Part shown: positions 48,726 to 60,867 of the stretch, one piece after another
Layout: every line of letters starts with the position of its first letter
Numbering within the stretch: position 1 is the stretch's first letter
Assembly (NCBI GenBank): GCA_023515745.1
Contig: JALECJ010000257.1
Span: 1,242,687 to 1,306,686 of the forward strand
Length of the DNA stretch: 64,000 nucleotides
Source of the DNA: Amoeboaphelidium protococcarum
Taxonomy: Eukaryota > Aphelidiomycota > Aphelidea
Direction of reading: 5' to 3'
Translations under genes and position numbers: made by a program
Notes under the pieces: generated by a model
Seen by the model: only the letters and a program-made list of their open reading frames with translations
Told to the model about the DNA's origin: nothing
The model's database searches: none

Positions 48726-51083
48726 ATGTCGGGCTTTATTTAGTTGTTACAACTATCAACTACTTCAATATATGAATATTTAAGACCTGTTGATTTACTG
48801 CAACTGTGTTTGAGCTGCAAAGACTGCCAGGATGTCGTCGTACACCATAAGGTCATGGTTAGAGACGCGTACTTTAAGTATTATGGTCCTCTGTTGACAG
48901 CGGCTCGCATTAAGGAGCATACCTACCTACAGTTGAAGTCGAAAGAAGATTACACTTACTTCTTTCATGAAACGAGTAAGAAATATTCTGCGTTGTTGAT
49001 CCTGATGGCAGATGATGCGCGAGATTACGACGACACACTTTTTAATGAATGGATCTTAGCTGTGGAACACTTTTACAGTATTACTGATTGTTAAAGAGAA
49101 ATGATTGACTCTGATGACGACGATGATGAGGAATTGCCATATGGTTATAACGTACTCAGATGGAAGATAAAGTTTGAATCTGAAGAAGTTCTGGCATCAT
49201 CTCAGTTGGATTTGATAACCATAATGTTTCAATAATATCGGAGCAATGGTACGTCACCAGTGTAATAACACACGCCACCTCGAGTCTCTCTTTATGGATA
49301 TTATCACGATGCTTTGAGACAATACTGGTTGGATGCCATGATTTCAGTCATAAACTAACAATGCGATGTAGTCTTTGATGAAGAATATGAAGTGAAATTT
49401 TTTCGCACATTGGAGAGCTCTGAAGAGATATATGAAGATCCTGCCGATTTCGTGTCTCTTCTGTGTCTCGACTTTGGCTTTGGGAGCTGCGATTATGTCA
49501 GGGAGTAACTAGAACGCCGGCTTGAGATTGCTCCTAGCTTTAGTGCTCTGTTGGCGTACTTCAATCTACTGGATCTATAATACCTAAGCTATAATCTTGA
49601 TTTAGAGGCCTATTTAAAGTCATTTGTTATAAATATTATAAAAAATCATGAGTGCACTAATATGTAGTCCTCATCTCTCGAGTTGTTTAGAATCAACCGA
49701 AGTAAAATGCTTATTGATTGTAATTTATCTCTACTCCTGGAGCGTAAATTGTCGTTCAAGTGGGTCCTGAAGTAGATTGGAGCTGTCAAAGTTGTGCGCA
49801 GTATTGACTTTGGATGGATCGTGCTATCTTTAATGAAATTATATAAGTCTGCTGGTTCCGGTGCGCGTTTATGTTAGAAGATTTTCCTCTCCTAGTTGAG
49901 TACGGGTCGCGTAGATGAAGCTTTCAATATGCTGGTTGCTATTCTTTCATCCAAGTAATGTTCCGAACTCAAATGGGATGGAGAGAGAATGTCAGAACGC
50001 GCCGTCTTGACTTTGGTAGAAGTTTTAGTTAAGCTGCTGAATTGCTAGATTATTGTTTGTAATCTTGGCGTCTTTCCATTTGCAAAAATATTCTACTCAT
50101 TTAGAAAGGTACTGGTCGACCATAGATAGCGATTGATACTGCTGGCTTTGGTCCAATTTAGTCGCGCGCATTGTCTGAAACTGTTCTAATGCAGTTCCTA
50201 TCACGCTGAAATAAAAGAGATAGTGGAAAGTTTGGGTGGCGCGTTAGAATTTGCATCAGTCTTCCTTAAACTGGATGCTAACAGTCTATCTAAGCTGAGC
50301 GAATGCATTTATATTCATGTGATCAATCACTTCTTTCCTAGCTATAATTAGTAAATGCTGGATAAAATCTCAGTACATATGATTGAACAGTACTGCCAAG
50401 TGTACAGTATGGACCTTAAAATCCTTGCCTTCTATTTCAAGGAATTTTTGGAACATTCATTATACTCTGAGGTGGCAATGTTGAAACTCGGTCAAGTTTT
50501 GAGCTACGATTAGCTGAAAGTCTTCTGTAGTGAATTTAGTTAGGACTAGATTGTTGCGTTACATCTAGGTGATCAGTTCTAAGAGCATTGGATCATTGAA
50601 GTTGAAAGAATATCTAAACAAGTTGGCTTTCCTGAGAATATCAGCTAGATTGTGCATTTGTGCAATTTGAATTCGAACGATAAATAACGGCTTCCATAAT
50701 GCGCTTTTAATGCTATGGCTCGCGTCATCTCGAACATTGTTGTGAGGTAACCGGAAGGCAGCACATCGAGATATTGGTTCTTTGAAGGCCTACCCTTATC
50801 AGTTATTAAGAATCGTCGTGTTTTGAGAACTTACATTCAGATTTGGCCTCTTGCTAGTCGGGTGTCTGAAAGTCTAAGAGTCTCTGCAGTCGAAGAGTTG
50901 GCGCGTGGATTATTTCATTACATGGAGTCTAACAATGTAGTGCCCAAGGTGCGAGTATAAATGATCAAATTGTTTCAAGATGAAGCACAGACGGCCAGTC
51001 AGCATGCTCTTGTGTATGAAGTTTCTAGGTTGAAGGAAATAACTCAATGCAAAGAAGTGGGAGGCATCCCTCGAGAAGAGTGA
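48726..51083 (+). CDS. F-box-like large helical protein (copy 1)
   Basis: 785 residues in one frame under TAR=Gln. The N-terminus (LLQLSTTSIYEYLRPVDLLQLCLSCKDCQDVV) fits an F-box: Leu-rich helix, 'YL.P.DLL.L...CK'. The family hallmark VRDAYF+YYGPLLTA follows. The remaining about 700 residues are predicted helical, without a recognised domain, ending near FARGLFHYMES-like and coiled segments. Paralogues: 60868-63240 and the fragment at 63694. F-box proteins recruit substrates to SCF ubiquitin ligases, so this is a candidate adaptor; no substrate can be inferred. It is directly upstream of a receptor-like kinase gene in the same orientation. Confidence 0.8.
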
Positions 51084-51687
51084 CATGATGTGAAATACAT
51101 TATTATAGTCAAAGGTGTAATGTTCTTGTTGTTAGAAGCCCCTGTTGACTAATTTAATCGTTGTCCTAATCGGGTATTGGCACGCGTACATTGCACCATT
51201 AGTCCTTGGTGATTATCGGGTGTCTTGTTAAATATTAATAAATTAAAGTCAAATATAAATCATGAGACACAGTCTTCAAATTCTCTAATGAAGAACATCG
51301 TACTGAAAACTTTCATTCGCATATCAAACCACCGTGCAGAATGCTAATGGTTATGTGATCGAATCTATTGTTTGCGATACCTTGTATCAATCAACCAGCC
51401 AGTTGCACGAGCGTCTAATTTGCTCAATAATTAAGTCTAACTTTGCGTATAATGTAGTATTTAAAATTTATCATTATGCTTCACTTTTTAGATATTGAGC
51501 CTGTATGTTTGAACTGCATGTGCATATAAATCTTACTGTACTGCTGCTCATGATCGTTCTAAAAATAGCCTCCGTATATTGTGCGTTGTATCCGTCTGAT
51601 TAAGGTGTTGCTATCTTATCTGGTGCCTTATTCACCTTAATTCCTTTTATCCAAAAGTAAAATTAGTTTTCCCTGTCAAGAAACAGC
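51084..51687. other. Intergenic between F-box-like copy 1 and receptor kinase 1
   Basis: About 600 bp with no supported gene. An ACGCGT element lies near 51182. Confidence 0.4.
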
Positions 51688-54600
51688 ATGATGATGTTAT
51701 AGTGTATTTTGTTTGGCCTTCTCCTGGTGGTCAAAGCGGATTATGTCGATCGAATATTTAGCATTGGCGGTTAATCTATGTCAATTGCCAACTCCGTGGT
51801 TGATTCTCAAGGTAATATAATTATAGGAGGGTATACATCAGGCACCAGTATTACGGTCTATGATCTTAACGGCCAGGCTTAAGCTACTATAACTCCTCCT
51901 GAATTTGCTAATCGCGCCTTTATCGTGAAATTCTTCCCCAATGGCACAATGTGGTGGCATCTTACTATGTCTCGCTAAATTTTTATGAATTACTTAGGCG
52001 TCAATTCCAATGGTAATATAGTTTGCTTGGGTGTATTTTATAACACAATGGGTGTATATAATACATAGGGCGCCAATATTTATTCATTGCAGCCCTTTTC
52101 TGGTGGTGGAGGTGATGTGTTTGTTATAAGCTTTTCCGGTGCGGGTGCTTTCCAATGGACTGCTCAGTCAAAATGCTACGGCCAATCTTTTGCCAATCAT
52201 GCACAAATGGGTAGTACTGGTGAAGTTGTCATAAACGTCAGGAGTACTTGTATGCCCTTTATCATGTCAGGGTTCAACGATGTTCAAATCTCTAGGACGT
52301 CTCCAAGCGGCTACTACGCAATGTGGGCAGTTAAAATAACTAACCAGGGAAACGTAGCTTGGGTTTCAAAAGTTCAAAATGGTGCTTAGTAAAACTTCGA
52401 TTCTGGATCTGTTGATATCAGTAGCTTTGACGGTAGAGTTGCTGTCGCAGGTGGTCTAGCATGTGATGCGAATCTTTAAATCTATGATTTTTCGGACTAG
52501 CTTGTTAAATCATATTCGATGCAGTATCCTAACTAAGCATGTTCTTTTGTTATCGTGTATGACTCTGCCGGGAACATGCTTCACACCATTTTCATGCATA
52601 ACGGCGGCTAAAACATGTATGTAACAGGAATAACATTTGACTCATCATCGAACGTGTATTTGAAATGCAATGGTGTCGCAGGTTCTTTAAGCATTTTAAA
52701 CGTTGATGGCTCTGGATTATAAGGGAATTATTCACTCAGTTTATCGAATTTCGTAGCTAAATTCTCCTCAACAGGCACTTATCAATGGTTGAACTAGTTT
52801 TATAGCCAATTGGGCGTCGGACGTAATACGTTATGGATTAACTCTGCTGGTTTACTGAGTTTTGCCATTGGTTCCAGCGGCGGCAATATCTCTATCATAG
52901 ATTCCTCTTAGACATTATACTCCGCCATTCGGTTGACATTAAACTCTGGAGTAGCGTCGGTGCTTGTTGACTAGAACGGTTTAGTGCTACCTGCGTCTAT
53001 TATTCCCATTTAAAGTAACAGTAGGATGGGGCTGACAACAACTAGTTTCAACTCCTCTAATGCAACATATATGTCCGGCGTTGTTATTGATCCTGGCATG
53101 GTGCTATTTGGAGACTCCAATGACTAGTTTTGCGTTGCAAGAAACTTCACCGACTAGTAGGTCGCGTTTGTGCTAAAATATCTGCCTGGTACTCGACTTA
53201 GTACATGTGTTACTACCTCTAGCTCTGGTCTCACATTCTCAACGACGACAACTACCACTACTACTACAACTAGTACGACCACAACATCAACTACTACTAC
53301 TACTACAACTACGACCACAACAACCTCCACCTCCACGACTACCACAACGACAACTACCACTACCACTACACCCACTACTACAACTACTATTAGTAATGCG
53401 ATGTCTACCGGTTTACTGGCCTCTTCGTCTGCTTCAACATCAAGTTTAACTCTTTAAACTGCAAGCTCATGGCCCAGTATATCTTCAGCTTCTGTGAGCT
53501 CATCATTTATGGGATTTGGCACAGTTAATGCAACAAGTACTTCATCCGCGGTAAATCAAGATTCAACCAGCGTTCTTGTAGCTTTATCCACGAAAACTTC
53601 ATCTTATGGTTCTAGCGGAACATCTTTTTTGAGTAGTACATAGGCATTCATTTAATTTTCTACTGTTAGTCTCGATGGGCTATTCACTTTTACTACCAAT
53701 GATGGATCTTTGTCTACTTTGGGCGTAGGTAGTGGTACTACGGCTGGTGCATAATCGGTCAGTCTTGGTGTACTTGTGTCTTCTGTGCTATTGTCATTTG
53801 CCATTTGCTTTATAATTGCAATGTGGCTCTTCTTGCGCAGATTACGTCGAAATAAGAGTAAGTCTACTTAGCGTCCAACGAATGCGACCTACTCTTCTGT
53901 TATAAGCTCCGTCACGCATTTTGTACCGAATCAAGGTACCAACATCACTGCGATGCCGTCGGCTTATAATGCAACGACGTTTATGAATACTGCAATGGAG
54001 ATTGCTATCCCGGCCTTTATGGAGTTGAAGGAAGGTATCAATTTCCGTCGTATAGATGACAAGGTTTTGTCTAAAGGTAGTCAAGGCATAGTAGCTCGTG
54101 TCGATATGTTTAATGTACCACAAGGACATTGGATTGTAAACAGCGGTGTGCGTACATTTGTCGGGAAATTCTCGACTCCAGAGAGTAGTTATGAGGTGTT
54201 TATGCAAGAGGTGGCTCTTCTATGGAAGTTCCAATAGAGTGAATACGTTGCTAAATTGGCAGCGTTTGATCATCAGGCCAAGATTTTGATTATGCCATTT
54301 TTTGAACTTGGCGCATTGTAAAAGCTGATTGATGATGAAATTTCTGTCAATATAACTTTTGATGTCGTGCTGTAGTTATGTTTTGATGCAGTTGCTGGTA
54401 TTGATGTATTGCACAAGTCTTTTGTGGTTCATAATGACATAAAGTCTGCCAATTACTTGATGGAATGGCGAGATAGTAAGCTGAGATTGTGCCTGACTGA
54501 TTTTGGCGTGTGTACTATTGTTGACAGTTCAAAGGCAGTGTCTGGTTTGTCATGGAATAGCATAAATGGTGCCACTGTTCGATATGCAGCGCCAGAAGTG

Positions 54601-54888
54601 TTGGCCAAGATTACTATGCCTATGGAGTTATGGTTTAAGCGTGACATTTACTCTGTCGCCATTGTAATGAATGAAATTCTGACGCATACCAAAGCATGGT
54701 CTTAATTGCGTCTGGAAGACGTGGCTGTGAATGTTAAGTAAGGTATGCGTCCACCTAGTGACAGCCAATTTTTCAATGAGCCTTGCACATAGAACTTGCT
54801 AAAGATCATTGATGCTGCATGGGCTTAAGATCCTACTTTCAGGCCTCATGCTTTTGAGATGGTGCTTTTTTTGAATGAATTGATGTGA
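51688..54888 (+). CDS. Receptor-like protein kinase with SBBP propeller ectodomain (copy 1)
   Basis: 1066 residues under TAR=Gln. The signal peptide covers about 1-20. The ectodomain of about 490 residues is made of SBBP-type units (VVDSQGNIIIGGYTSG..., FIVKFFPNGTMWW). A Thr-rich stalk spans about 517-568. Ser/Thr-rich spacer and membrane span (about 696-715, LLSFAICFIIAMWLF) are followed by a basic stop-transfer RRLRRNKSK. The kinase domain is at about 785-1060, with Gly loop LSKGSQGIVARV, HNDIKSAN (HND for HRD) near 914, DFG near 938 and APE. Catalytic Asp, Lys and Asn are present, so activity is plausible. Likely a surface sensor; ligand unknown. Paralogue at 57087-60305. Confidence 0.88.
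53237..53393 (+). repeat. ACN-rich tract coding for Thr stalk
   Basis: An imperfect (ACN)n run, coding for nearly continuous Thr in the receptor kinase copy 1. On the minus strand the run opens a poly-Val frame that is an artefact. Confidence 0.85.
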
Positions 54889-55283
54889 GACGGAGATGCG
54901 TAAATTATGTTTAGTTACTTGTTAATTGAAAAGACTCTTGCAAATAAAATTAATGGTTTGTTAATGATAATAGTACTAACTTTTCATAGCACTATGCGCG
55001 ATTAGATTACCTGTAGGATTTACAATTTAGTCGCTTAATCATTCAGTTTTCTACAACAGTTAAAGCAAATCACTAACACTGCAATTGCGCAACAGTGTCA
55101 TTTATACATCGCGCAAGTTCGATTCACTGTATGGAAGATTACCCAATGATCTATTTATTCTGGATTGGAGACTATATCCACTCTAATCGAACTGTGTGAT
55201 ATTGACTTGAACTATCTGACGAAGTATTACACTGCCTGTTAGGAAATGAGATATGTGTGAATGTGACGCGTAATCTTATTGTA
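54889..55283. other. Intergenic, convergent 3' flanks
   Basis: Between the receptor kinase (plus) and soluble kinase (minus). AT-rich, with no gene. It contains an ACGCGT near 55265. Confidence 0.4.
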
Positions 55284-56594
55284 TCACAACTATACTTCAA
55301 CCACAAGTTTGGCCCTATTTTCTCTAAGATGAAGTTCCATATTGTCCTCCCGTTCATCATCTTCGCATGTAATTGACCCCACGGGCGAAACGACTTCACA
55401 ATGAGGTTTTGCTCCGAGAGATTCAACCATTTCTTTCACTTTATCCCAAACTTCCGATGCTTTGGGGCGATTTTCTGGCGCAACATCCAACATCATCCGT
55501 ATCAGACTTTGAAATGTATTTCTCCATTCATCCATGGTAGAATTGTTCAATATTGGGAACTTCTCCATCAAGAAGTCGTCTAACCTTTTAGTGATATCCA
55601 TGTAAAATCCGCTGGTGAACTCGTATTTCAAACTATCTTGGCCAAAAAATAGAAGAGCGAGTTCCACAAAGACTAGACCCAGAGAGAAGATATCACCACT
55701 TCTTCCAACTATTCCATCGAGCTGTTCTGGCGGTAAATACGCACGAGTGCCTTGAACCTTGACGGATTTTGAATTCTTGTCAAAGGCCTTCGAAAGACCG
55801 AAATCAGATATCACCGGCAATAAATTGGCATCCAACAGTATGTTTTCGGGCTTCAGATCTTGATGCTTGATTTTCTTTTTATGCAAAGCAGACAGGCCTG
55901 ACGCCAAACAGGCCATCCAACCAGTGATTAGAATAAGCTATTGATTCGGTGTGCGTTCCGTCCACCATGGAACTTCGTGTGAGGTCAGTAGAAACGCGCT
56001 TAAATCACAATCACACCAGGGAAACATCACGAGGCATATGCGATTTTCCTGCTCATAAGCACATCGAAAGTGGAGAAGATGAGGATTTCCGGTGTCAGTA
56101 GCCAATCGAAGAAGCTTAAATTCCATCATCATCTATTCCAGGTCATGGTTGTCACTGATGGTCTTTCTCGCCAAAGATTGGTTGCCTTCAAACACCTTTT
56201 CGACCATTCCATAGCCACCTGTGCGAAGATTAGTGTTAGCGTCCACTACGAAAGGAACTGAATCAAGCGACCCCAAACTCTTGTACTCTTGGGGTTCGAA
56301 AGTGACCGCAAAAGATGCAGATTGAGCAAGGACAAAGTCTTCCGCTTCGAAAATAGAGCATCCAAGATTTTCAATCAGCAATTCTTTAGAGTAAGGCAAT
56401 CGATGGTCCTTGAATCCAGTCTTCACAAAGTCCACAATGACCTCGTTCTCGACAATCGGAGATGACTTGATGATATCGAACGTTCTCTATAAATACTTTA
56501 TTACATAGTCGCCTATAGAAAATGAGGTAGTGTGCTTGTATGGTAAAGTAAAATCCACTCCAGGACACGCTGTGGAGAGGTCTCTAGGATTCAT
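55284..56594 (-). CDS. Soluble Ser/Thr protein kinase
   Basis: 436 residues under TAR=Gln. An N-terminal region of about 110 residues has no known domain. The kinase domain follows: Gly loop RTGGYGMVEKV near 126, ARKT (candidate lysine), HQDLKPEN near 246, DFGLSKAF and PPEQL in place of APE, then GDIFSLGLVF and NRPKASEVW. The arrangement resembles kinases abundant in filamentous fungi with variable N-termini. There is no signal or membrane segment, and the C-terminus is acidic. It is embedded, on the opposite strand, between the two receptor-like kinase genes, so it may belong to the same signalling cluster (inference). Confidence 0.88.
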
Positions 56595-57086
56595 TTGATT
56601 TCATTGAAATTGTAGAAAAAGGAAATTCTTCCGATTCGAATATATACTTTAAATGCTATCATCCACTTAAAATATGAAATATTGATAGGCTATCCGATGG
56701 TTCAAAGCTGTCTACATGGCGGATTGGTCTCGCGCTTCCATCTGCAGTAATCAGTTACAACTCGGTCTGAGTGCGTATAGAATGGAGTCCACACGACGAA
56801 ACGCGATAATTTTAACATAAACTATATCCTTTTTAATCGTCTGCTCGGAACTATATATGTATATATATATATATATGTGATTGTATGCTTGACTTCCGTG
56901 CGTAGTAACTGCTTGCTGCATAGATGGGGAGAAGATTTGTCATGACCACGAACTCGTTTTAAAAATAGACTCTTTGTACATTATTGCTTGCATGTGGTCT
57001 GGGCAGTGATATTTCCACCTTTTTGATTATTCATACTTTTCCTAGCTACTGCTTTGTAATAAGTTCATACTTTCCCAACAAGATTC
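56595..57086. promoter_or_regulatory. Divergent promoter between soluble kinase and receptor kinase 2
   Basis: About 490 bp, no gene. It holds a TA microsatellite (56852-56877) and a GAAACGCGATAA element near 56799. Confidence 0.4.
56852..56877. repeat. TA dinucleotide microsatellite
   Basis: An alternating TA run with one G interruption, inside the divergent promoter. Confidence 0.85.
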
Positions 57087-60000
57087 ATGATAATAATGTT
57101 GGTGCTGATGTGTTGTGCTTTGTTTGGCCTCCTCCAGTTGGTGAAGGTCAACGCTTACTATGTTGACCGCATAGTTAGCATAGGTGCTTCTTCTATGACT
57201 AGTGCGAATCCTGCTGTTGATCCTCTTGGCAACATACTGATGGGTGGCTACACATCTAACCCAAGTGTCAGAGTATATGACATTCACGGTGATTTGTAGG
57301 CCACAATCACTCCTCCTGGCTCTGGCAATCGCGCATTTGTCGTCAAATTCTTTCCCAACGGCACCATGTGGTGGTATGCCACTATGTCTGGCGATGTTAC
57401 TTTGAAATTTATAAATGGTGATAGCTATGGCCACGTTATTGTGTATGGTAAGTATACTTAACAAATGAACGTGTATGATTCATTTGGCGACATTGTGCGT
57501 ACTTTCAACACCACCCCTAATGGTAATGTCTTTGTGAATAGTTGGTCCAATAATGGCACATTTCTATGGCTCGCTAAATCTGAAAGTTAGGGATTTTAAA
57601 TGTTAGGTGGTGGATCGGTTGCCTTGTCTGGCGATATTTTGTTAACTGTTTCCTCTGGCTCTGGGACCTTTACCATGGTTGGCTCTGATAATATTTCAAT
57701 CACTCGGTCGGGCACATCGATGTTAATGTACGCTATCAAGATTAATCTTAATGGTACTGTTGCCTGGCTAGCAAAAAGCAGGACTGTGAGCTTTATGTCT
57801 ATATTGGCGGCATCTGTTACTATTAGTAACTTTAATGGAATAGTTGCAGTGACTGGTGGTGTGCGCTGTGATGAGGGTATTTAAGTTTTTAATTCTACAG
57901 ATCAGTTTGTCAAGTCATATTCAATGTCATCTTCAAATTATTGTTCATTCATAATAATCTACGATTAATTTGGTAATAAACCCAAGGCAATATTTATGCG
58001 CGCGGTGTAATTTTCTGTCGAGCTTAACGGTGTTGAAATTGACCCAGCTTCTAATGTGTATGTGAAATGTGAAGCTGAGGGTGCTCAGGTGGATATCTTG
58101 GGAGAAGATGGCTTTACATTGTAAGCCTAGCTGATGCTCGCATCTTCTCTGCTATCATTTGTGGCCAAATTTTCCGCGTCTGGTGCTTACCAATGGCTTG
58201 TTTAATTCTCATTGGCGGGTACTCCGTACTATACACCCGCTGGATTATGGATGAATTCCGATGGTTTACTTAGCTTCACCATAGGATCCACCAGTGGGAA
58301 AATGTAAATTAGAGATTCTGCTCAGACCAATTACACAGTCTCTCCTATGGTAAAAAGCATCGGTAGAGCAGTAGTTTTTGTTGATTCAAATGGATTAGTT
58401 CAACCATCTCCTATTATGCCCATGTTTGTAAATACAGATATGAATGCTATAGCATCTGGCTTCGATTCCAACGGATCCACCTTCCTATCTGGTATTTTCT
58501 CAAGTGCAGACACGGCGATATTTAGAGACTCTAATAATTTGACTTGTGTCACACGAATATTTACTGATCCTAATGCAGCGTTCATATTGAAATATCTGCC
58601 TGGTAATCGTATCGGCCCCTGCCCTGTCACCACGACTACCACGACCACAACTACTACTTCAACGACCACTAGTACTAGTACTACCACAACTACTACCACA
58701 ACAACAGCAAGTACAACAACGACGACGACCACAATTACAACGACGAAAACCCTCATTACTACTACTGAAGCCACTTTAACAGATGATACTGCCATAATGT
58801 CAATGACTACGACTAATATGCTGTCTTCTGGTAAATCAATGTCTTTGGCATATCCACAGTGGAGCTCAATTGTTTCTGGTGTAGAGTCTTATGCAACTTG
58901 GTCGGTGAGCTCTATCAATTCACCTGATATTTCGTCTGGGTTATCTGGAGATCTCAAAAGTCTCAGCAATACTGCCACTGGTATTATCTCCGTCGTCACT
59001 TTTGTCAGGTCTCTAAGCTCTTTGTCGTATGAAATAGTTGGAACTTCCAACGTAAGAACTACAAATTTTAATGCGTAGTTCTCTGCTGTAAGTATTAGGA
59101 ATAATATGTTCTCCGACCAGGATATTACCTACACTACAGGAAGTGGTAACGCCACTCTAGCCGGAGCGTAAGCTCTGAACTTGACCCTTGTCATATCCTT
59201 GGCATCTGTTGCGTTTGTAATATGCTTATCACTGGTGGCCTGGTATTTTCTTAGTAGATATTGCCGCAAAAGACGTTTAACTTAAAAGCGCCCGACAAGT
59301 GTAATCTCCTAATCTACAGCGGCTTCCGCCACTCGTGAACTGCCGCATTAATAGTCTGACCTCACATCCGTGCCTTCAGTCTATAGTGCGGCTACATTGA
59401 TGAATACTACAATGGAGATTGCAGTTCCTGCTTTCATGGAACTCAAGGAAGGTATCAATTTCCGTCGCATTAACGATTAATTGCTATCTAGAGGCAGTCA
59501 GGGTATAGTCGCTCTTGTTGACGTGTTCTATCTGCCTACCGGTCACTGGATTTCTAGAAGTGGTATTCGTTCATTTGTCGGTAAATTTGCAATGCAAGAC
59601 AGTAGCTATGAGGTATTCATGTAAGAGGTGGCTCTTATGTGGAAGTTTTAGCAGAGCGAATACGTAGCTAATCTAGCTGCTTTTGACAGACTATCCAAGG
59701 TGTTGATAATGCCATTTTTTGAACTTGGGGCCTTGTAGAGGCTTATTAAAGGAGAAATAGCTACTGATTACACGTTTGATATGGTGCTTTAAATATGCCG
59801 TGATGCAGTGGCTGGCATTGATGTTTTGCACTAGTCCTTTGTCGTGCATAATGATATAAAGTCAGCCAACTATTTGATTGAAATGCGTGATGGTAAGATG
59901 AGATTATGCTTGACTGATTTTGGTGTGTGTACAATTGTTGATAGCTCAAAGGCAGTGACGGGCATGGAGTGGAATAGTGTGAAAGGTGCCACTATCTGTT

Positions 60001-60305
60001 ACGCGGCTCCAGAAGTATTGCAACGTCTCGCCGTGCCGAAAGAGTTATGGTATAAACGTGATGTTTACTCCGTATCTATCGTGATAAATGAAGTCTTGAC
60101 GCGTTAGAATGCATGGTCGCAGTTACCCACGGAAGAAATCATAATTAATGTTACGAAAGGCATGCGGCCATCATGTGAAAGCTAGTTCAGCCATGAATTG
60201 AAATGCATCAATATGATTCATGTCATTGAGTCTGCTTGGGCGGATGATCCAACGTTAAGGCCTCTTGCGTCTGACTTGCTGCGCTCATTGAATGAACTGA
60301 TGTGA
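57087..60305 (+). CDS. Receptor-like protein kinase with SBBP propeller ectodomain (copy 2)
   Basis: 1072 residues under TAR=Gln, collinear with copy 1. A signal peptide (MIIMLVLMCCALFGLLQL) leads into SBBP-type repeats such as AVDPLGNILMGGYTS and FVVKFFPNGTMWW. A Thr stalk (about 513-558) and a membrane span (about 701-725) ending in a basic motif (YCRKRRL) follow. The kinase has a Gly loop, HNDIKSAN near 919, DFG and APE, ending SLNELM as in copy 1. Ectodomain divergence exceeds kinase-domain divergence, as expected for receptors under ligand-driven change (inference by eye). It is followed by an F-box-like gene, mirroring the copy 1 locus. Confidence 0.88.
58623..58760 (+). repeat. ACN-rich tract coding for Thr stalk (copy 2)
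   Basis: An imperfect (ACN)n run giving a Thr/Ser stalk in receptor kinase copy 2. The opposite-strand poly-Val frame is a shadow. Confidence 0.85.
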
Positions 60306-60867
60306 ACAATAAATACAGTAGTTCCAACTTAATGGACTCCTATATGACTGCATTGTTTCAGCATTGTCAAGTCAGTGATGTAGCCCCCTCTCATATCACT
60401 GGGTCAGTTGTAATTCGCGCATTGAACGCGTTTCAAGCAGCACTTTTGTTGCTTACTTGTAAAAAGCCACATCGGCATAGTTCTTATAAATATCTGTCGT
60501 TATAATTCAAGGTTCTCGTTTCAACTTGAGGCCCTTACGAACTCCAACCGATGCAACATCTATCTTATTCAGTCACAAGATGGTTAAAAACGATTCACCA
60601 ATGGCTATCGTTCCAAGCTGTTTTACAAATGAGATGTAGATAAAGTGGAAAAGTACCGTTACCTATCCATTAGCAATTATTTTGGGCGAATAAATAGGAC
60701 ATAAGCGCGATAGAGAATTTTGTTGCGACTCCGAACGTAAACTGACTATTCTAACGGAAACAACGGAGAACTCCTTGATGCGTTTCATCATCGTTGCAAC
60801 GCGAAGGCACTGTTGCCTTACATTTCTCTCTTCTACTCTCTCAAGAACCTTCTTGCCTTTTACATAC
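60306..60867. promoter_or_regulatory. Upstream region of F-box-like copy 2
   Basis: No gene is seen. It contains TGAACGCGTTTCA near 60424, a palindromic CGCG-core element. Just before the start codon is TTGCCTTTTACATACATG, a block shared with the upstream region of copy 3 (CTGCCTTTACATACA). Confidence 0.45.

Noticed and set aside
53170-53460. Separate short Thr-rich secreted protein
   Set aside because: It is in frame with, and part of, the receptor-like kinase gene once TAR is read as Gln.
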